A stretch of 64,000 bases of DNA from Kumtagia sp052180275 (lineage in GTDB: Bacteria; Pseudomonadota; Alphaproteobacteria; Rhizobiales; Rhizobiaceae): positions 6,696,001-6,760,000 of the forward strand of contig NZ_CP197465.1 of NCBI RefSeq assembly GCF_052180275.1, in the 5' to 3' direction. The position numbers and the translations under genes are program-made. Position 1 is the stretch's first letter, and each line of letters begins with the position of its first letter. This document shows, in pieces, positions 1 through 7,482 of the stretch. The notes beneath the pieces were generated by a model, which saw only the letters and a program-made list of their open reading frames with translations, searched no databases and had not been told where the DNA came from.

Positions 1-2
1 GC

Positions 3-950
3 TACTTCGTGCTGACGGGCTCCCTGACAAATGGTGGCTTCGTCAGTTTCCTCCTGCTTGTGAACGTGTTCTTTCGCCCGATCGACAAGATCAATTCCGT
101 CATCGAGACTTATCCAAAAGGCATCGCGGGCTTCCAGCGCTATCTGGATCTCCTCGACACCGACCCCGACATTGCCGACAAGCCGGACGCAAAGGCAGTC
201 CAGACGCTCGCCGGCAACATCCGCTACGAAGGCGTCTCGTTCGGCTACGATGCGGGCCGACCCGTTCTCCAGGACATAAACCTGACGATCGGCGCCGGCG
301 ACACCGTTGCTTTCGTCGGGCCGTCCGGCGCCGGCAAGACGACGATCTGCTCGCTTCTGCCGCGCTTTTATGAATGCCAGTCGGGCTCGATCACCATAGA
401 CGGGATCGACATCCGCGACATGACCCTTCCGTCGCTGCGGTCGAATATCGGAATCGTCCAGCAGGACGTGTTCCTGTTCGGGGGAAGCATACGCGACAAC
501 ATCGCGTACGGCCGGCTCGATGCCAGCAAGAGCGAGATCGTGGAGGCGGTGCGCCGCGCGCGCCTCGACGGTCTTGTCGCCTCGTTGCCGGACGGCCTTG
601 AAACGATCGTAGGCGAGCGTGGCGTCAAATTGTCTGGCGGACAGAAGCAGAGGCTGGCAATTGCGCGTATCTTTCTGAAGAACCCGCCGATACTGATCCT
701 CGACGAAGCCACATCGGCGCTCGACACCCAGACGGAGCGCGAAATCCAGGCGTCGCTTGCGGAACTTTCGGAGGGACGCACGACGCTCGTCATCGCCCAC
801 CGCCTGGCGACGATCCGCCATGCCGACCGAATCGTCGTCATTGCGGATGCCGGCGTGATCGAATCTGGTACGCATGGCGAACTCATCGTTCGCGGTGGGC
901 TTTATAGCCAGTTGGATTCCACCCAGTTGGGCTCATTCGGTCTTCGGTGA
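3..950 (+). CDS. ABC exporter, fused membrane/ATPase protein, 3' part only
   Basis: The reading frame is open from the window edge, so the start lies upstream. What remains is the last transmembrane-domain helices (about residues 1-35, ending in the typical FFRPIDKI stretch before the linker) followed by a complete nucleotide-binding domain. The domain has Walker A GPSGAGKTT, a Q-loop, signature LSGGQKQR, Walker B ILILDEATSALD and an H-loop IAHRLAT. This is the MsbA/lipid-drug exporter (ABCB-like) half-transporter arrangement, acting in the inner membrane as a homodimer. The substrate cannot be told from this part. No co-transcribed gene follows; the next gene is on the other strand. Confidence 0.93.
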   Translation, partial: YFVLTGSLTNGGFVSFLLLVNVFFRPIDKINSVIETYPKGIAGFQRYLDLLDTDPDIADKPDAKAVQTLAGNIRYEGVSFGYDAGRPVLQDINLTIGAGDTVAFVGPSGAGKTTICSLLPRFYECQSGSITIDGIDIRDMTLPSLRSNIGIVQQDVFLFGGSIRDNIAYGRLDASKSEIVEAVRRARLDGLVASLPDGLETIVGERGVKLSGGQKQRLAIARIFLKNPPILILDEATSALDTQTEREIQASLAELSEGRTTLVIAHRLATIRHADRIVVIADAGVIESGTHGELIVRGGLYSQLDSTQLGSFGLR

Positions 951-1272
951 AGGGTGTTCGTCGCTGCGATACCGCCGACGTATGGGTTTTTTGAACTCTC
1001 CGCGCGAATACCGCTACTGACGCAAAGTCAGCCTAAGAATATTACCGCAAACAGCCTTTGGGCCGGGCTGATGAAGAGGTCCAGCACGACGCGGATAACC
1101 GGCTGCAAGGCCGCGTGCAGTTCATCCCGCTGCACGGTCGATATGTTCAGCGCCGAGAAGCCCGCATTGCATGCGTGCAGTCGGCAAATCGACACGATCG
1201 AGGCCAAGCCAAGGTATTTTCGGTAAGCGGTTATGTCCGGCAAGATCGGGTTGCGCGCGATCGATAGGGCGG
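951..1272. other. intergenic stretch without a recognisable gene
   Basis: About 320 bases lie between the exporter stop and the 3' end of the TetR gene, which converges on it. Short open frames exist on both strands, but none has a family motif, a convincing ribosome-binding site or a consistent codon pattern. No strong hairpin with a T-run was seen. It may be decayed sequence. Confidence 0.5.
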
Positions 1273-1899
1273 CTAACCCGGCTCCTCGACAAGTGGCCCG
1301 AGCAGCACCTTGCCGAAGAGCGGCTGGTAGCGTTTGCGTTGCGCCGGGTCTTCCCTGAATGAAATTGTGTATTGGCCGATCTGGTGAAAGTAGGTGATGC
1401 GGGCGCGCACGATGCTTTCGGCCGGGGAATAACCCATTGCCAGGAACGCGCGTTCAAGCAGCGAGATGCGCAGATCGTCCATCTCCGCCACCTCCTTGCC
1501 GAGGCCTTTCGAGGTGCGCGCCCAGTCGCGTACCGCCAGATCGAGCAAGGGACTGAACGGATCCTCGTCGACCCAAACATGCACGATAGTTGAGAAGAAC
1601 TCGTAGCCGTCAATCTCGGCCGTTTCGCGCAGTTTCCAGAAAGGCGCGCAGTTGATGCGCCGCCACTCCTCCAGGAGTTCGTCGTGAAGATCCTTGAGGC
1701 TGGAAAAGTGGAAGTAGAAGCTGCCGCGCGTCACCTTGAAGCGCCGTGCCAGCCGGTCGATTTTCACCTCCGCGATGCCGCGCTTCTCCAGCGCTTTCCG
1801 CGCGGCCGCGACCCAGGAGTCGCGGCTTAGCGTCTGGCGCGGTACGGCCGGCCGGGTCTTTCCGACTGTAGTATCACCCGACGGCCGTTTCGACTTCAC
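1273..1899 (-). CDS. TetR/AcrR-family transcriptional regulator
   Basis: A 208-aa protein. The N-terminal helix-turn-helix is at about residues 28-75 (RKALEKRGIAEVKIDRLAR, then VTRGSFYFHFSSLKDL), the TetR signature. It is followed by an all-helical ligand-binding and dimerisation domain. It is the last gene of a leftward unit, nucleoside hydrolase - 44-aa ORF - tetR; its start overlaps the 44-aa ORF by 26 bases, so translational coupling is likely. The perfect 18-bp palindrome at 3025-3042, in the divergent promoter region of this cluster, is the natural candidate operator. Ligand unknown; inferred to control both arms of the cluster. Confidence 0.9.
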   Translation of the reverse strand: MKSKRPSGDTTVGKTRPAVPRQTLSRDSWVAAARKALEKRGIAEVKIDRLARRFKVTRGSFYFHFSSLKDLHDELLEEWRRINCAPFWKLRETAEIDGYEFFSTIVHVWVDEDPFSPLLDLAVRDWARTSKGLGKEVAEMDDLRISLLERAFLAMGYSPAESIVRARITYFHQIGQYTISFREDPAQRKRYQPLFGKVLLGPLVEEPG

Positions 1900-2008
1900 C
1901 AGGGTTCATCTCCACGAGGACCGGGAAGTGCCGGACGCTTCCTGCTGGTTCATCCTCCCGCCAATACACCCGATGATCATCGATAACGAAAGGCCGCGGC
2001 GCGCTCAT
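1874..2008 (-). CDS. small 44-aa protein between nucleoside hydrolase and TetR
   Basis: A 44-codon frame beginning MSAPRPFVIDDHRVYW with an AAGGAACC ribosome-binding site about 4 bases before the ATG. It sits 14 bases after the nucleoside hydrolase stop and overlaps the tetR start by 26 bases. Position, a good Shine-Dalgarno sequence and overlap coupling argue that it is translated. It has no signal peptide or membrane helix; it is acidic with a few aromatic residues. I do not recognise the family. It could be a small accessory protein or simply a leader that couples tetR translation. Confidence 0.5.
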   Translation of the reverse strand: MSAPRPFVIDDHRVYWREDEPAGSVRHFPVLVEMNPGEVETAVG

Positions 2009-2022
2009 CCACGGTTCCTTGA

Positions 2023-2967
2023 TCACGGCAGGGAACCGATGCGCTCCAGCATCAATTCGAAGAACGGCGCCGGCTCGATGCGGCGCAGCACGTTGCAATT
2101 CTTCGGACGCCCGGTGACGTGCCACCAGTCGACGACCGTCATTCCGATCGTCTCCGGCGAGACGATGTCGACCGTCACGTTGCACTGGCGCTGCTCGTAG
2201 ATCTTCGGAGCAAGCAGGTAGCCGGTCACGCAGGCATCGTGGATCGGCCGGGCGGCCGTGGGAAACTTGTGGCTGCCGTACTGGCGGAAGAAGTCCGCCA
2301 TGTTTGCCGCCTCGATCGCGGCGCGGCTGCCGGTGGCGCGCAGTTGGTCGAGCCATTCCGGCGTCATCTGCGCGGAGTAGGTACAATCGATCGGCGCCAT
2401 GGTGACCGGCACGCCCGAGTGGAAGACCTTGTGCGCCGCGTGCGGGTCGACAAAAATGTTGAACTCGGCGGCCGGCGTGGCGTTGCCGCCCTCGAAAAAT
2501 CCGCCGCCCATCAGCACCACCTCGCGGATACGCGGGACGATACGCGGTTCCATGGTCATCGCCATGGCGAGATTGGTCATCGGGCCGAGCGTGCACACCG
2601 TCAGATCGCCTTCGGGCGCGTCCATGATGGCGCGCGTCAGGTAGTTGACGGCATGCTCGGTCTGCAGCGGCGTGACCGGCTCGGGCAGGTCGGCGCCGTC
2701 CAGGCCGGTCTCGCCATGCACATATTCGGCGGTGATCAGTTTTCGCACCATCGGCGCCGGGCAGCCGGCATAGACCGGCACGTCCGGACGCCCGGCGAGC
2801 TCGACCACCTTGAGCGCGTTCTTCGCCGTCAGCGCGAGGGGCACGTTGCCGCCGACCGTGGTGATGCCGACAACGTCGAGCTCTTTGGGCGATCCCAACG
2901 CGAACAGGATGGCGAAGGCGTCGTCCTGGCCCGGATCGGTGTCGATGATGATTTTTCGCGATGCCAT
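2023..2967 (-). CDS. inosine/uridine-preferring nucleoside hydrolase
   Basis: A 314-aa protein starting at ATG 2967 with an AGGGATC ribosome-binding site. The N-terminal calcium-binding aspartate cluster DTDPGQDD is at residues 9-16, the hallmark of the IunH/RihA fold. Further family blocks are ITTVGGN, CTLGPMTNLA and VVLMGGGFFEGGNATPAAEFN, and a late HDAC segment supplies another metal-site aspartate. Family members hydrolyse the N-glycosidic bond of ribonucleosides in the cytoplasm. A much longer open frame extends upstream in the same frame, but it runs antisense through the oxygenase and transporter genes and is not coding. It is divergently transcribed from the oxygenase at 3058. Confidence 0.92.
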   Translation of the reverse strand: MASRKIIIDTDPGQDDAFAILFALGSPKELDVVGITTVGGNVPLALTAKNALKVVELAGRPDVPVYAGCPAPMVRKLITAEYVHGETGLDGADLPEPVTPLQTEHAVNYLTRAIMDAPEGDLTVCTLGPMTNLAMAMTMEPRIVPRIREVVLMGGGFFEGGNATPAAEFNIFVDPHAAHKVFHSGVPVTMAPIDCTYSAQMTPEWLDQLRATGSRAAIEAANMADFFRQYGSHKFPTAARPIHDACVTGYLLAPKIYEQRQCNVTVDIVSPETIGMTVVDWWHVTGRPKNCNVLRRIEPAPFFELMLERIGSLP

Positions 2968-3024
2968 TTCGTCCGATCCCTGCTTGCATTCGTTGGGGCT
3001 TGCCGATAGCACGCCGATGTGTAG

Positions 3025-3042
3025 AGATACAGTACTGTATCT
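3025..3042. promoter_or_regulatory. perfect 18-bp palindrome, candidate TetR operator
   Basis: AGATACAGTACTGTATCT is its own reverse complement. It lies in the 90-base gap between the divergent nucleoside hydrolase and oxygenase starts, 16 bases before ATG 3058. One dimer site could block both promoters. Its assignment to the TetR protein of the same cluster is inference. Confidence 0.7.
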
Positions 3043-3057
3043 TATGTTCAAGGCAGG

Positions 3058-4080
3058 ATGACAGGGATGGCTAAGAGCGAGCGCGGCGACTTTTCCGAGA
3101 TTCCGATGCTGGACGTGTCCGGCCTCTACAGCGGGGACGAAGCGGCGGTCCGCGCGGTGGCGGCGACGCTGCGCGGCTATCTGGAAAACATCGGTTTCCT
3201 CTATGTCGTCGGCCACCCGATCCCACGCGCCGATGTCGAGGCGGTACGAGAGGCGGGCAAAAAATTCTTCGCGCTGCCGGACGAGGAAAAACTCACGCTG
3301 AAGATCGACAAGAATTTTCGCGGCTACCTGCCCTTCGCCGGTTCGACCATCGTCACCTCCTCGGTTGCCACGGTGAGCAAGCCAAACCAGAGCGAATCGA
3401 TCTTCTTCATGCACGAGGTCGAGGCAGACGATCCGCGTGCGCTGGCCGGCAAGCCGCTGCAAGGTCCGAACCAGTGGCCGAACGAGGCGCTGTTGCCGGA
3501 CTTCCATGCGACGATCCAGAACTATGTGGACGAGATGAGCACGCTGGCGCGAAAGATGGTCGGCGCCATCGCCATCTCGCTCGGCATGCCGGCGGACAGC
3601 CTGGACGGCTATTTCGAACAACCCACCACCTTCCTGCGCCTGCTGCACTATCCGACGCAGCCGAAGGAGGAAGGTCTGTTCGGCTCGGCGCCGCATACCG
3701 ACTACGGCTTCATTACGCTGCTCGCCCAGGACGATGTCGGCGGCCTGGAGGTCAAGAACAAGGCAGGCGACTGGGTGCCGGCGCCACCGGTGCCGGATTC
3801 CTTCGTCATGAATGTCGGCGACATCCTTGCCCGCTGGTCGAACGACCAGTTCGTGTCGACGCCTCACAGGGTGATCAACCGCTCGGGGCGCGAGCGCTAT
3901 TCGCAGCCCTTCTTCTTCGATCCGTCGATGGAGGCGATGATCGAGGCGCTGCCGGTCTGCGTGCCGAAAGGCTCGGAGCCCAAACACGGGCCGGTCGAGT
4001 ATGGCGACTATCTGATGGAACGCATCGACAAGAATTATCACTACCGCAAGAAACTGGCGGCCGAGGCGGCGAGCGCTTGA
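3058..4080 (+). CDS. 2-oxoglutarate/Fe(II)-dependent oxygenase, isopenicillin N synthase family
   Basis: A 340-aa protein with the DIOX_N domain (about 15-140) and the 2OG-Fe(II) oxygenase domain (about 180-310). The iron facial triad is visible as H213-x-D215 (APHTDYG) and H270 (STPHRV). R280-x-S282 (RYS) is the 2-oxoglutarate anchor. This plant-like branch includes isopenicillin N synthase, flavonoid and gibberellin oxygenases and fungal thymine-7-hydroxylase. It is first in a rightward unit with an amino-acid-type ABC importer, opposite a nucleoside hydrolase, so oxidation of an imported nucleobase-like or amino-acid-like compound is plausible. ATG 3067 is an alternative start. Confidence 0.9.
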   Translation: MTGMAKSERGDFSEIPMLDVSGLYSGDEAAVRAVAATLRGYLENIGFLYVVGHPIPRADVEAVREAGKKFFALPDEEKLTLKIDKNFRGYLPFAGSTIVTSSVATVSKPNQSESIFFMHEVEADDPRALAGKPLQGPNQWPNEALLPDFHATIQNYVDEMSTLARKMVGAIAISLGMPADSLDGYFEQPTTFLRLLHYPTQPKEEGLFGSAPHTDYGFITLLAQDDVGGLEVKNKAGDWVPAPPVPDSFVMNVGDILARWSNDQFVSTPHRVINRSGRERYSQPFFFDPSMEAMIEALPVCVPKGSEPKHGPVEYGDYLMERIDKNYHYRKKLAAEAASA

Positions 4081-4200
4081 AGCAGGACCGGCCTGCGTAG
4101 AGAATTCGGTCCGACGCCGTCCGGGCGTACGACCGGAAGCCGTTCCTCCGGGTCTGGGGGCGGAACCGAGAGCGTCAAAAAACTCCAGAGGAGAATGGGA

Positions 4201-5061
4201 ATGACCAAAAATCTCTTTCAACTGGCGGGGCTTGGCCTTGCCGCGATGGTGACGGCGTGGAGCGCCGGCGCATTTGCCGCCGACGTGCCGAAATCGCCCG
4301 AAGTCGAGCAGACCGGAAAGCTCGCCGTCGCCAACACGCTCGACTACGCGCCGTTCGAATACATTGATGCCGACGGCAAGCAGGTCGGCATCATCATCGA
4401 GCTCGCCGGTGAGGTTGCGAAGATGGTCGGCGCCGAGCTCGACGTGCAGCGCACGCCCTTCCCGTCGATGATCCCCGGCTTGGCGGCCGGTCGCTTCAAG
4501 ATCGCCTGGGAGACGTTTTCGGCCAATCCCGAGCGCCTGCAGCAGGTCGACTTCGTGATGTTCATCAAGGCCGGCATCGCTGCCTCCACCTCGCCGGAGA
4601 AGAAGGACAGTTTTGCCGGCGACATGCCGCTGTGCGGCAAGCGCGTCGGCGTCTCGGCGGGCAGCGCCTCGGACTTCCTGGTGGACAAGCTCAGCAAGGA
4701 ATGCACCGACAAGGGCGAGAAGGCGATCGAGAAGTCGGTCTTCAATTCGTCCACCGACATCGTCCAGGCGGTTCTTGCCGACCGGGTCGACGCGCGCATG
4801 GATGACGCCACCGCGTCGAGCTATTTCGAGGTGACGAGCAAGGGCCAACTGGTCGTGCTGCCGACGCTCTATGACGTGGCGCCGCTCGGCATGGCAATCG
4901 CCAAGGACGACAAGGGCACCGCCGACATGATGGTTGCGGCACTTGCCGAACTCTTCAAGAACGGCACCTATCAGGCGATCCTCGACAAATATGGCATGGG
5001 TGCCTACGCGATCAAGGAACCCTATTTCGTCGGCAGCATGGACTCGCTGCGCGCCGAATGA
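4201..5061 (+). CDS. ABC importer substrate-binding protein, family 3 (polar amino acid type)
   Basis: A 286-aa protein. ATG 4201 is preferred over ATG 4195 because the AGGAG at 4189-4193 is 7 bases from the former and only 1 from the latter. An Sec signal peptide ends at AGAFAAD. The mature part is a typical type II periplasmic fold (SBP_bac_3), with TLDYAPFEYIDADGKQVG near the N-terminus and a conserved SGSASDFLVDK-like segment in lobe 2. Cystine, histidine and other polar compounds are family ligands; the ligand here is unknown. It is followed at once by a GC-rich hairpin and then the permease and ATPase genes. Confidence 0.92.
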   Translation: MTKNLFQLAGLGLAAMVTAWSAGAFAADVPKSPEVEQTGKLAVANTLDYAPFEYIDADGKQVGIIIELAGEVAKMVGAELDVQRTPFPSMIPGLAAGRFKIAWETFSANPERLQQVDFVMFIKAGIAASTSPEKKDSFAGDMPLCGKRVGVSAGSASDFLVDKLSKECTDKGEKAIEKSVFNSSTDIVQAVLADRVDARMDDATASSYFEVTSKGQLVVLPTLYDVAPLGMAIAKDDKGTADMMVAALAELFKNGTYQAILDKYGMGAYAIKEPYFVGSMDSLRAE

Positions 5062-5070
5062 CACAGGCAC

Positions 5071-5096
5071 GGCGCCCGGCTTTGACGGCCGGCGCC
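5071..5096 (+). other. GC-rich hairpin after the binding-protein gene
   Basis: GGCGCC at 5071-5076 pairs with GGCGCC at 5091-5096, and GGC (5078-5080) pairs with GCC (5088-5090) after one bulged base. The hairpin starts 9 bases after the binding-protein stop and has no T-run. This suits an mRNA-stabilising or partially terminating element that keeps binding protein in excess of the membrane subunits. Confidence 0.45.
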
Positions 5097-5126
5097 GCTA
5101 CCCACGGGCGATCGAGCGGAGAAGCG

Positions 5127-6074
5127 ATGAGCACGGCTGAGGGAAGCTATTCCGGAGCACGGCCTGCCGCCGTGTTGGCCGCCGAGCGGCTGGTCGTGGT
5201 GCCGCGCCGGCACTATGGCATCTGGGTCGGCACGGCGTTCGCCCTGCTCACCGCCTTCTTCATTATCCGAGCCTTCGCCAGCAACCCCGCCTTCGCCTGG
5301 GGCACGGCGGCGAGCTACCTGCTCCACCCGCCGATCCTGCGCGGGCTCGGCAACACACTGATCCTGACCGTGCTGATCATGGCGGCGGCGATCGTCATCG
5401 GCACGGTCGTCGCCATCATGCGCGTGTCGCCCAGCCGGGTGCTGCGCACCTTCGCCGGCGTCTATGTCTGGTTCTTCCGCGGCGTGCCGGCTCTGATCCA
5501 GCTGATCTTCTGGTTCAACCTGGCTCTGCTCGTGCGGGAAATCTCGCTGACGCTGCCCTATCTCGGCACGATCTTCTCGGTACGAACCAACGACTTCATG
5601 ACGCCGTTCTTCTCGGCCGTGGTCGCGCTGTCGCTCTGCGAGGCTGGCTACATGGCGGAAATCATCCGCGCCGGCATCAAATCGGTGCCGAGCGGCCAGG
5701 CGGAGGCCGCCAGCGCGCTGGGCATGCCCTACCGCATGATCCTGAAGCGCATCGTGCTGCCGCAGGCCATGCGCTTTGTCGTGCCGCCCACAGGCAACGA
5801 GGCAATCAACCTCTTGAAGATGACCTCGCTGGTGACGTTCATCGCCGTCGACGACCTGTTTTATTCGGCGCAGTCGATCTATGCGCGCACCTTCGAGACC
5901 ATACCGCTGCTGATCGTCGTGGCCTTCTGGTATCTCGCGGTGGTCAGCATCATGTCGGTCGGCCAGCACTTTCTCGAGCGACATTTCGGCCGCAGCGAGG
6001 TGCGCCGCGATCCGATGGGCATGCGCATCCTGCGCAGCGCCTTCGGGCCGCGCCCGGCGGGAGCAGTGCGATGA
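5127..6074 (+). CDS. amino-acid-type ABC importer permease (HisM/GlnP family)
   Basis: A 315-aa protein from ATG 5127, with GGAG about 5 bases upstream; the longer upstream frame lacks a ribosome-binding site. It has five to six membrane helices and the permease EAA loop EAASALGMPYRMILKRIVLPQA at about residues 192-213, which contacts the ATPase. The YVWFFRGVPALIQL motif is typical of the polar amino acid family. It has an unusually long N-terminal tail and only one permease gene is present, so it probably works as a homodimer. Its stop overlaps the ATPase start (ATGA). Confidence 0.92.
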   Translation: MSTAEGSYSGARPAAVLAAERLVVVPRRHYGIWVGTAFALLTAFFIIRAFASNPAFAWGTAASYLLHPPILRGLGNTLILTVLIMAAAIVIGTVVAIMRVSPSRVLRTFAGVYVWFFRGVPALIQLIFWFNLALLVREISLTLPYLGTIFSVRTNDFMTPFFSAVVALSLCEAGYMAEIIRAGIKSVPSGQAEAASALGMPYRMILKRIVLPQAMRFVVPPTGNEAINLLKMTSLVTFIAVDDLFYSAQSIYARTFETIPLLIVVAFWYLAVVSIMSVGQHFLERHFGRSEVRRDPMGMRILRSAFGPRPAGAVR

Positions 6075-6877
6075 CCAACATCAAGGCCGAGAACCGCGCG
6101 CGCTTCGACGTCCCGGCCAATTCCATGGTTTTTGCGCGGGCCGTGCATAAATCCTACGGGCAGTTGGAAGTGCTGAAAGGCGTCGATATCGACGTGCCGG
6201 CGGGAACCGTCGCCTGTATCATCGGCCCGTCGGGCTCCGGCAAGAGCACGTTCCTGCGCTGCATCAACCACCTGGAGAAACTCAGCGGCGGCATCCTGCT
6301 GGTCGACGGCGAATTCGTCGGCTACGACCTGCGAGGCGATAAGCTTTTCGAAGTCAAGGACGACGAACTCTGCAAACGGCGCGCCGAGATCGGCATGCTG
6401 TTCCAGTCCTTCAACCTGTTCTCCCACATGACCGTGATGGAGAACGTGATCGAGGCGCCGACGCAGGTGCGGCGGGTGCCCGTCGATCAGGCGAAAGCGG
6501 AAGCCGAAGTGCTGCTCGCCCGCGTCGGCCTGTCCGACAAGGTCGACCGCTATCCGCGCGAACTGTCCGGCGGCCAGCAGCAGCGCGTGGCGATCGCCCG
6601 CGCCATGGCGATGAAGCCGAAGGTGCTTCTCTTCGACGAGCCGACCTCGGCGCTCGACCCGGAACTGGTCGGCGAGGTGCTGCAGGTGATGCGCGATCTC
6701 GCCCAGAGCGGCATGACGATGGTGGTCGTCACCCACGAGATCGGCTTCGCCCGCGAGATCGGCGACGAGCTGATCTTCATGGATGGTGGCGTGATCGTCG
6801 AACGCGGCAATCCGCGCGAGATGATCGCGAAACCGAAATCGCCGCGTACCGCCGAGTTCCTTTCAAAGGTACTCTGA
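6071..6877 (+). CDS. amino-acid-type ABC importer ATPase (GlnQ/HisP family)
   Basis: A 268-aa protein with Walker A GPSGSGKST (about residues 55-63), a Q-loop LFQSFNLF, signature LSGGQQQR, Walker B VLLFDEPTSALD and switch histidine VVTHEIG. An about 20-residue N-terminal extension precedes the domain. It overlaps the permease by 4 bases and completes the importer 4201-6877. It is the last gene of the oxygenase-transporter unit. Confidence 0.94.
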   Translation: MTNIKAENRARFDVPANSMVFARAVHKSYGQLEVLKGVDIDVPAGTVACIIGPSGSGKSTFLRCINHLEKLSGGILLVDGEFVGYDLRGDKLFEVKDDELCKRRAEIGMLFQSFNLFSHMTVMENVIEAPTQVRRVPVDQAKAEAEVLLARVGLSDKVDRYPRELSGGQQQRVAIARAMAMKPKVLLFDEPTSALDPELVGEVLQVMRDLAQSGMTMVVVTHEIGFAREIGDELIFMDGGVIVERGNPREMIAKPKSPRTAEFLSKVL

Positions 6878-6880
6878 TCT

Positions 6881-6988
6881 CCAGGTGGTCACGGCATTGA
6901 CCAGACCTCCGACGTCGTTCTCGCCGCAGAGCACCGAGGCGGGTCCCTTCAGCACCTCGATGCGCGGCATGCCACAGGGTTCATCAAC
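6881..6988 (-). pseudogene. fragment of a TonB-dependent receptor plug domain
   Basis: Read leftward, positions 6970-6881 encode PRIEVLKGPASVLCGEND followed by VGGLVNAV. This is the highly conserved plug-domain block of TonB-dependent siderophore receptors (usual form RIEVLKGPASVLYGENDPGG). VDE just before it matches the usual VDPY lead-in. Nothing else of the receptor of about 700 residues is present. It is a relic of an outer-membrane receptor gene, now directly abutting the ABC ATPase stop. Confidence 0.72.
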
Positions 6989-7087
6989 GCCACAGCGGCA
7001 TACTGCGGGCCGACGCCGACAGGCCGCAATTTCTCGGGGAACACCGTTGCCGGCTTGTGGATTCGCGGTGCCGGCGGGGTAAAACTA

Positions 7088-7428
7088 ATCATGGATCATT
7101 TCGGCCGGTCATGGTCGCGGCTGATCTATTTCGCCGGGCGCAAGATCCCGGCGGCGGAACTGCACCGGCTGGGCGTCGTCAGCGCCCGCGCGCCGCGCGC
7201 CGAACTGATGAACGAGGCGACGACCATCGCGCGGGAAATCGCGGCAAAGAACCCGCGCGGCTGCGTCGCGATCAAGCGTGGGTTCCAGATCGCTGAAGGC
7301 TTCCCTCACACAATGCCTATCGGTATGAACAGACCATCACCCACGATCTGTCCAAGACCGACGAGACTAGGGAAATGCAGACGGCATTCGTGGAGGAGCG
7401 CAAGGTCGACTATAAAGACGGCCGATAG
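7088..7428 (+). pseudogene. C-terminal remnant of an enoyl-CoA hydratase/isomerase gene, frameshifted
   Basis: One frame gives a typical crotonase C-terminal half, with IYFAGRKIPAAELHRLGVV, a PRAEL turn and AREIAAKNPRG. After about 7310 the similarity moves to another frame and continues as THDLSKTDETREMQTAF, ending in KDGR and a stop at 7426-7428. The N-terminal half with the oxyanion hole is missing. This is a beheaded, frameshifted relic 55 bases before the intact FadB-like gene, which has its own crotonase domain. Confidence 0.75.
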
Positions 7429-7482
7429 GCTCCAACCACCCAGACGTCCTTTATCCAGATTCCCAAAAGGCAGACCGCAAGC

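Noticed and set aside
2023..5070. A single 1015-codon frame on the - strand
   Set aside because: Only its last 314 codons are the nucleoside hydrolase. The rest is antisense to the oxygenase and transporter genes and shows the arginine/histidine/aspartate-rich composition typical of GC-rich shadow frames.
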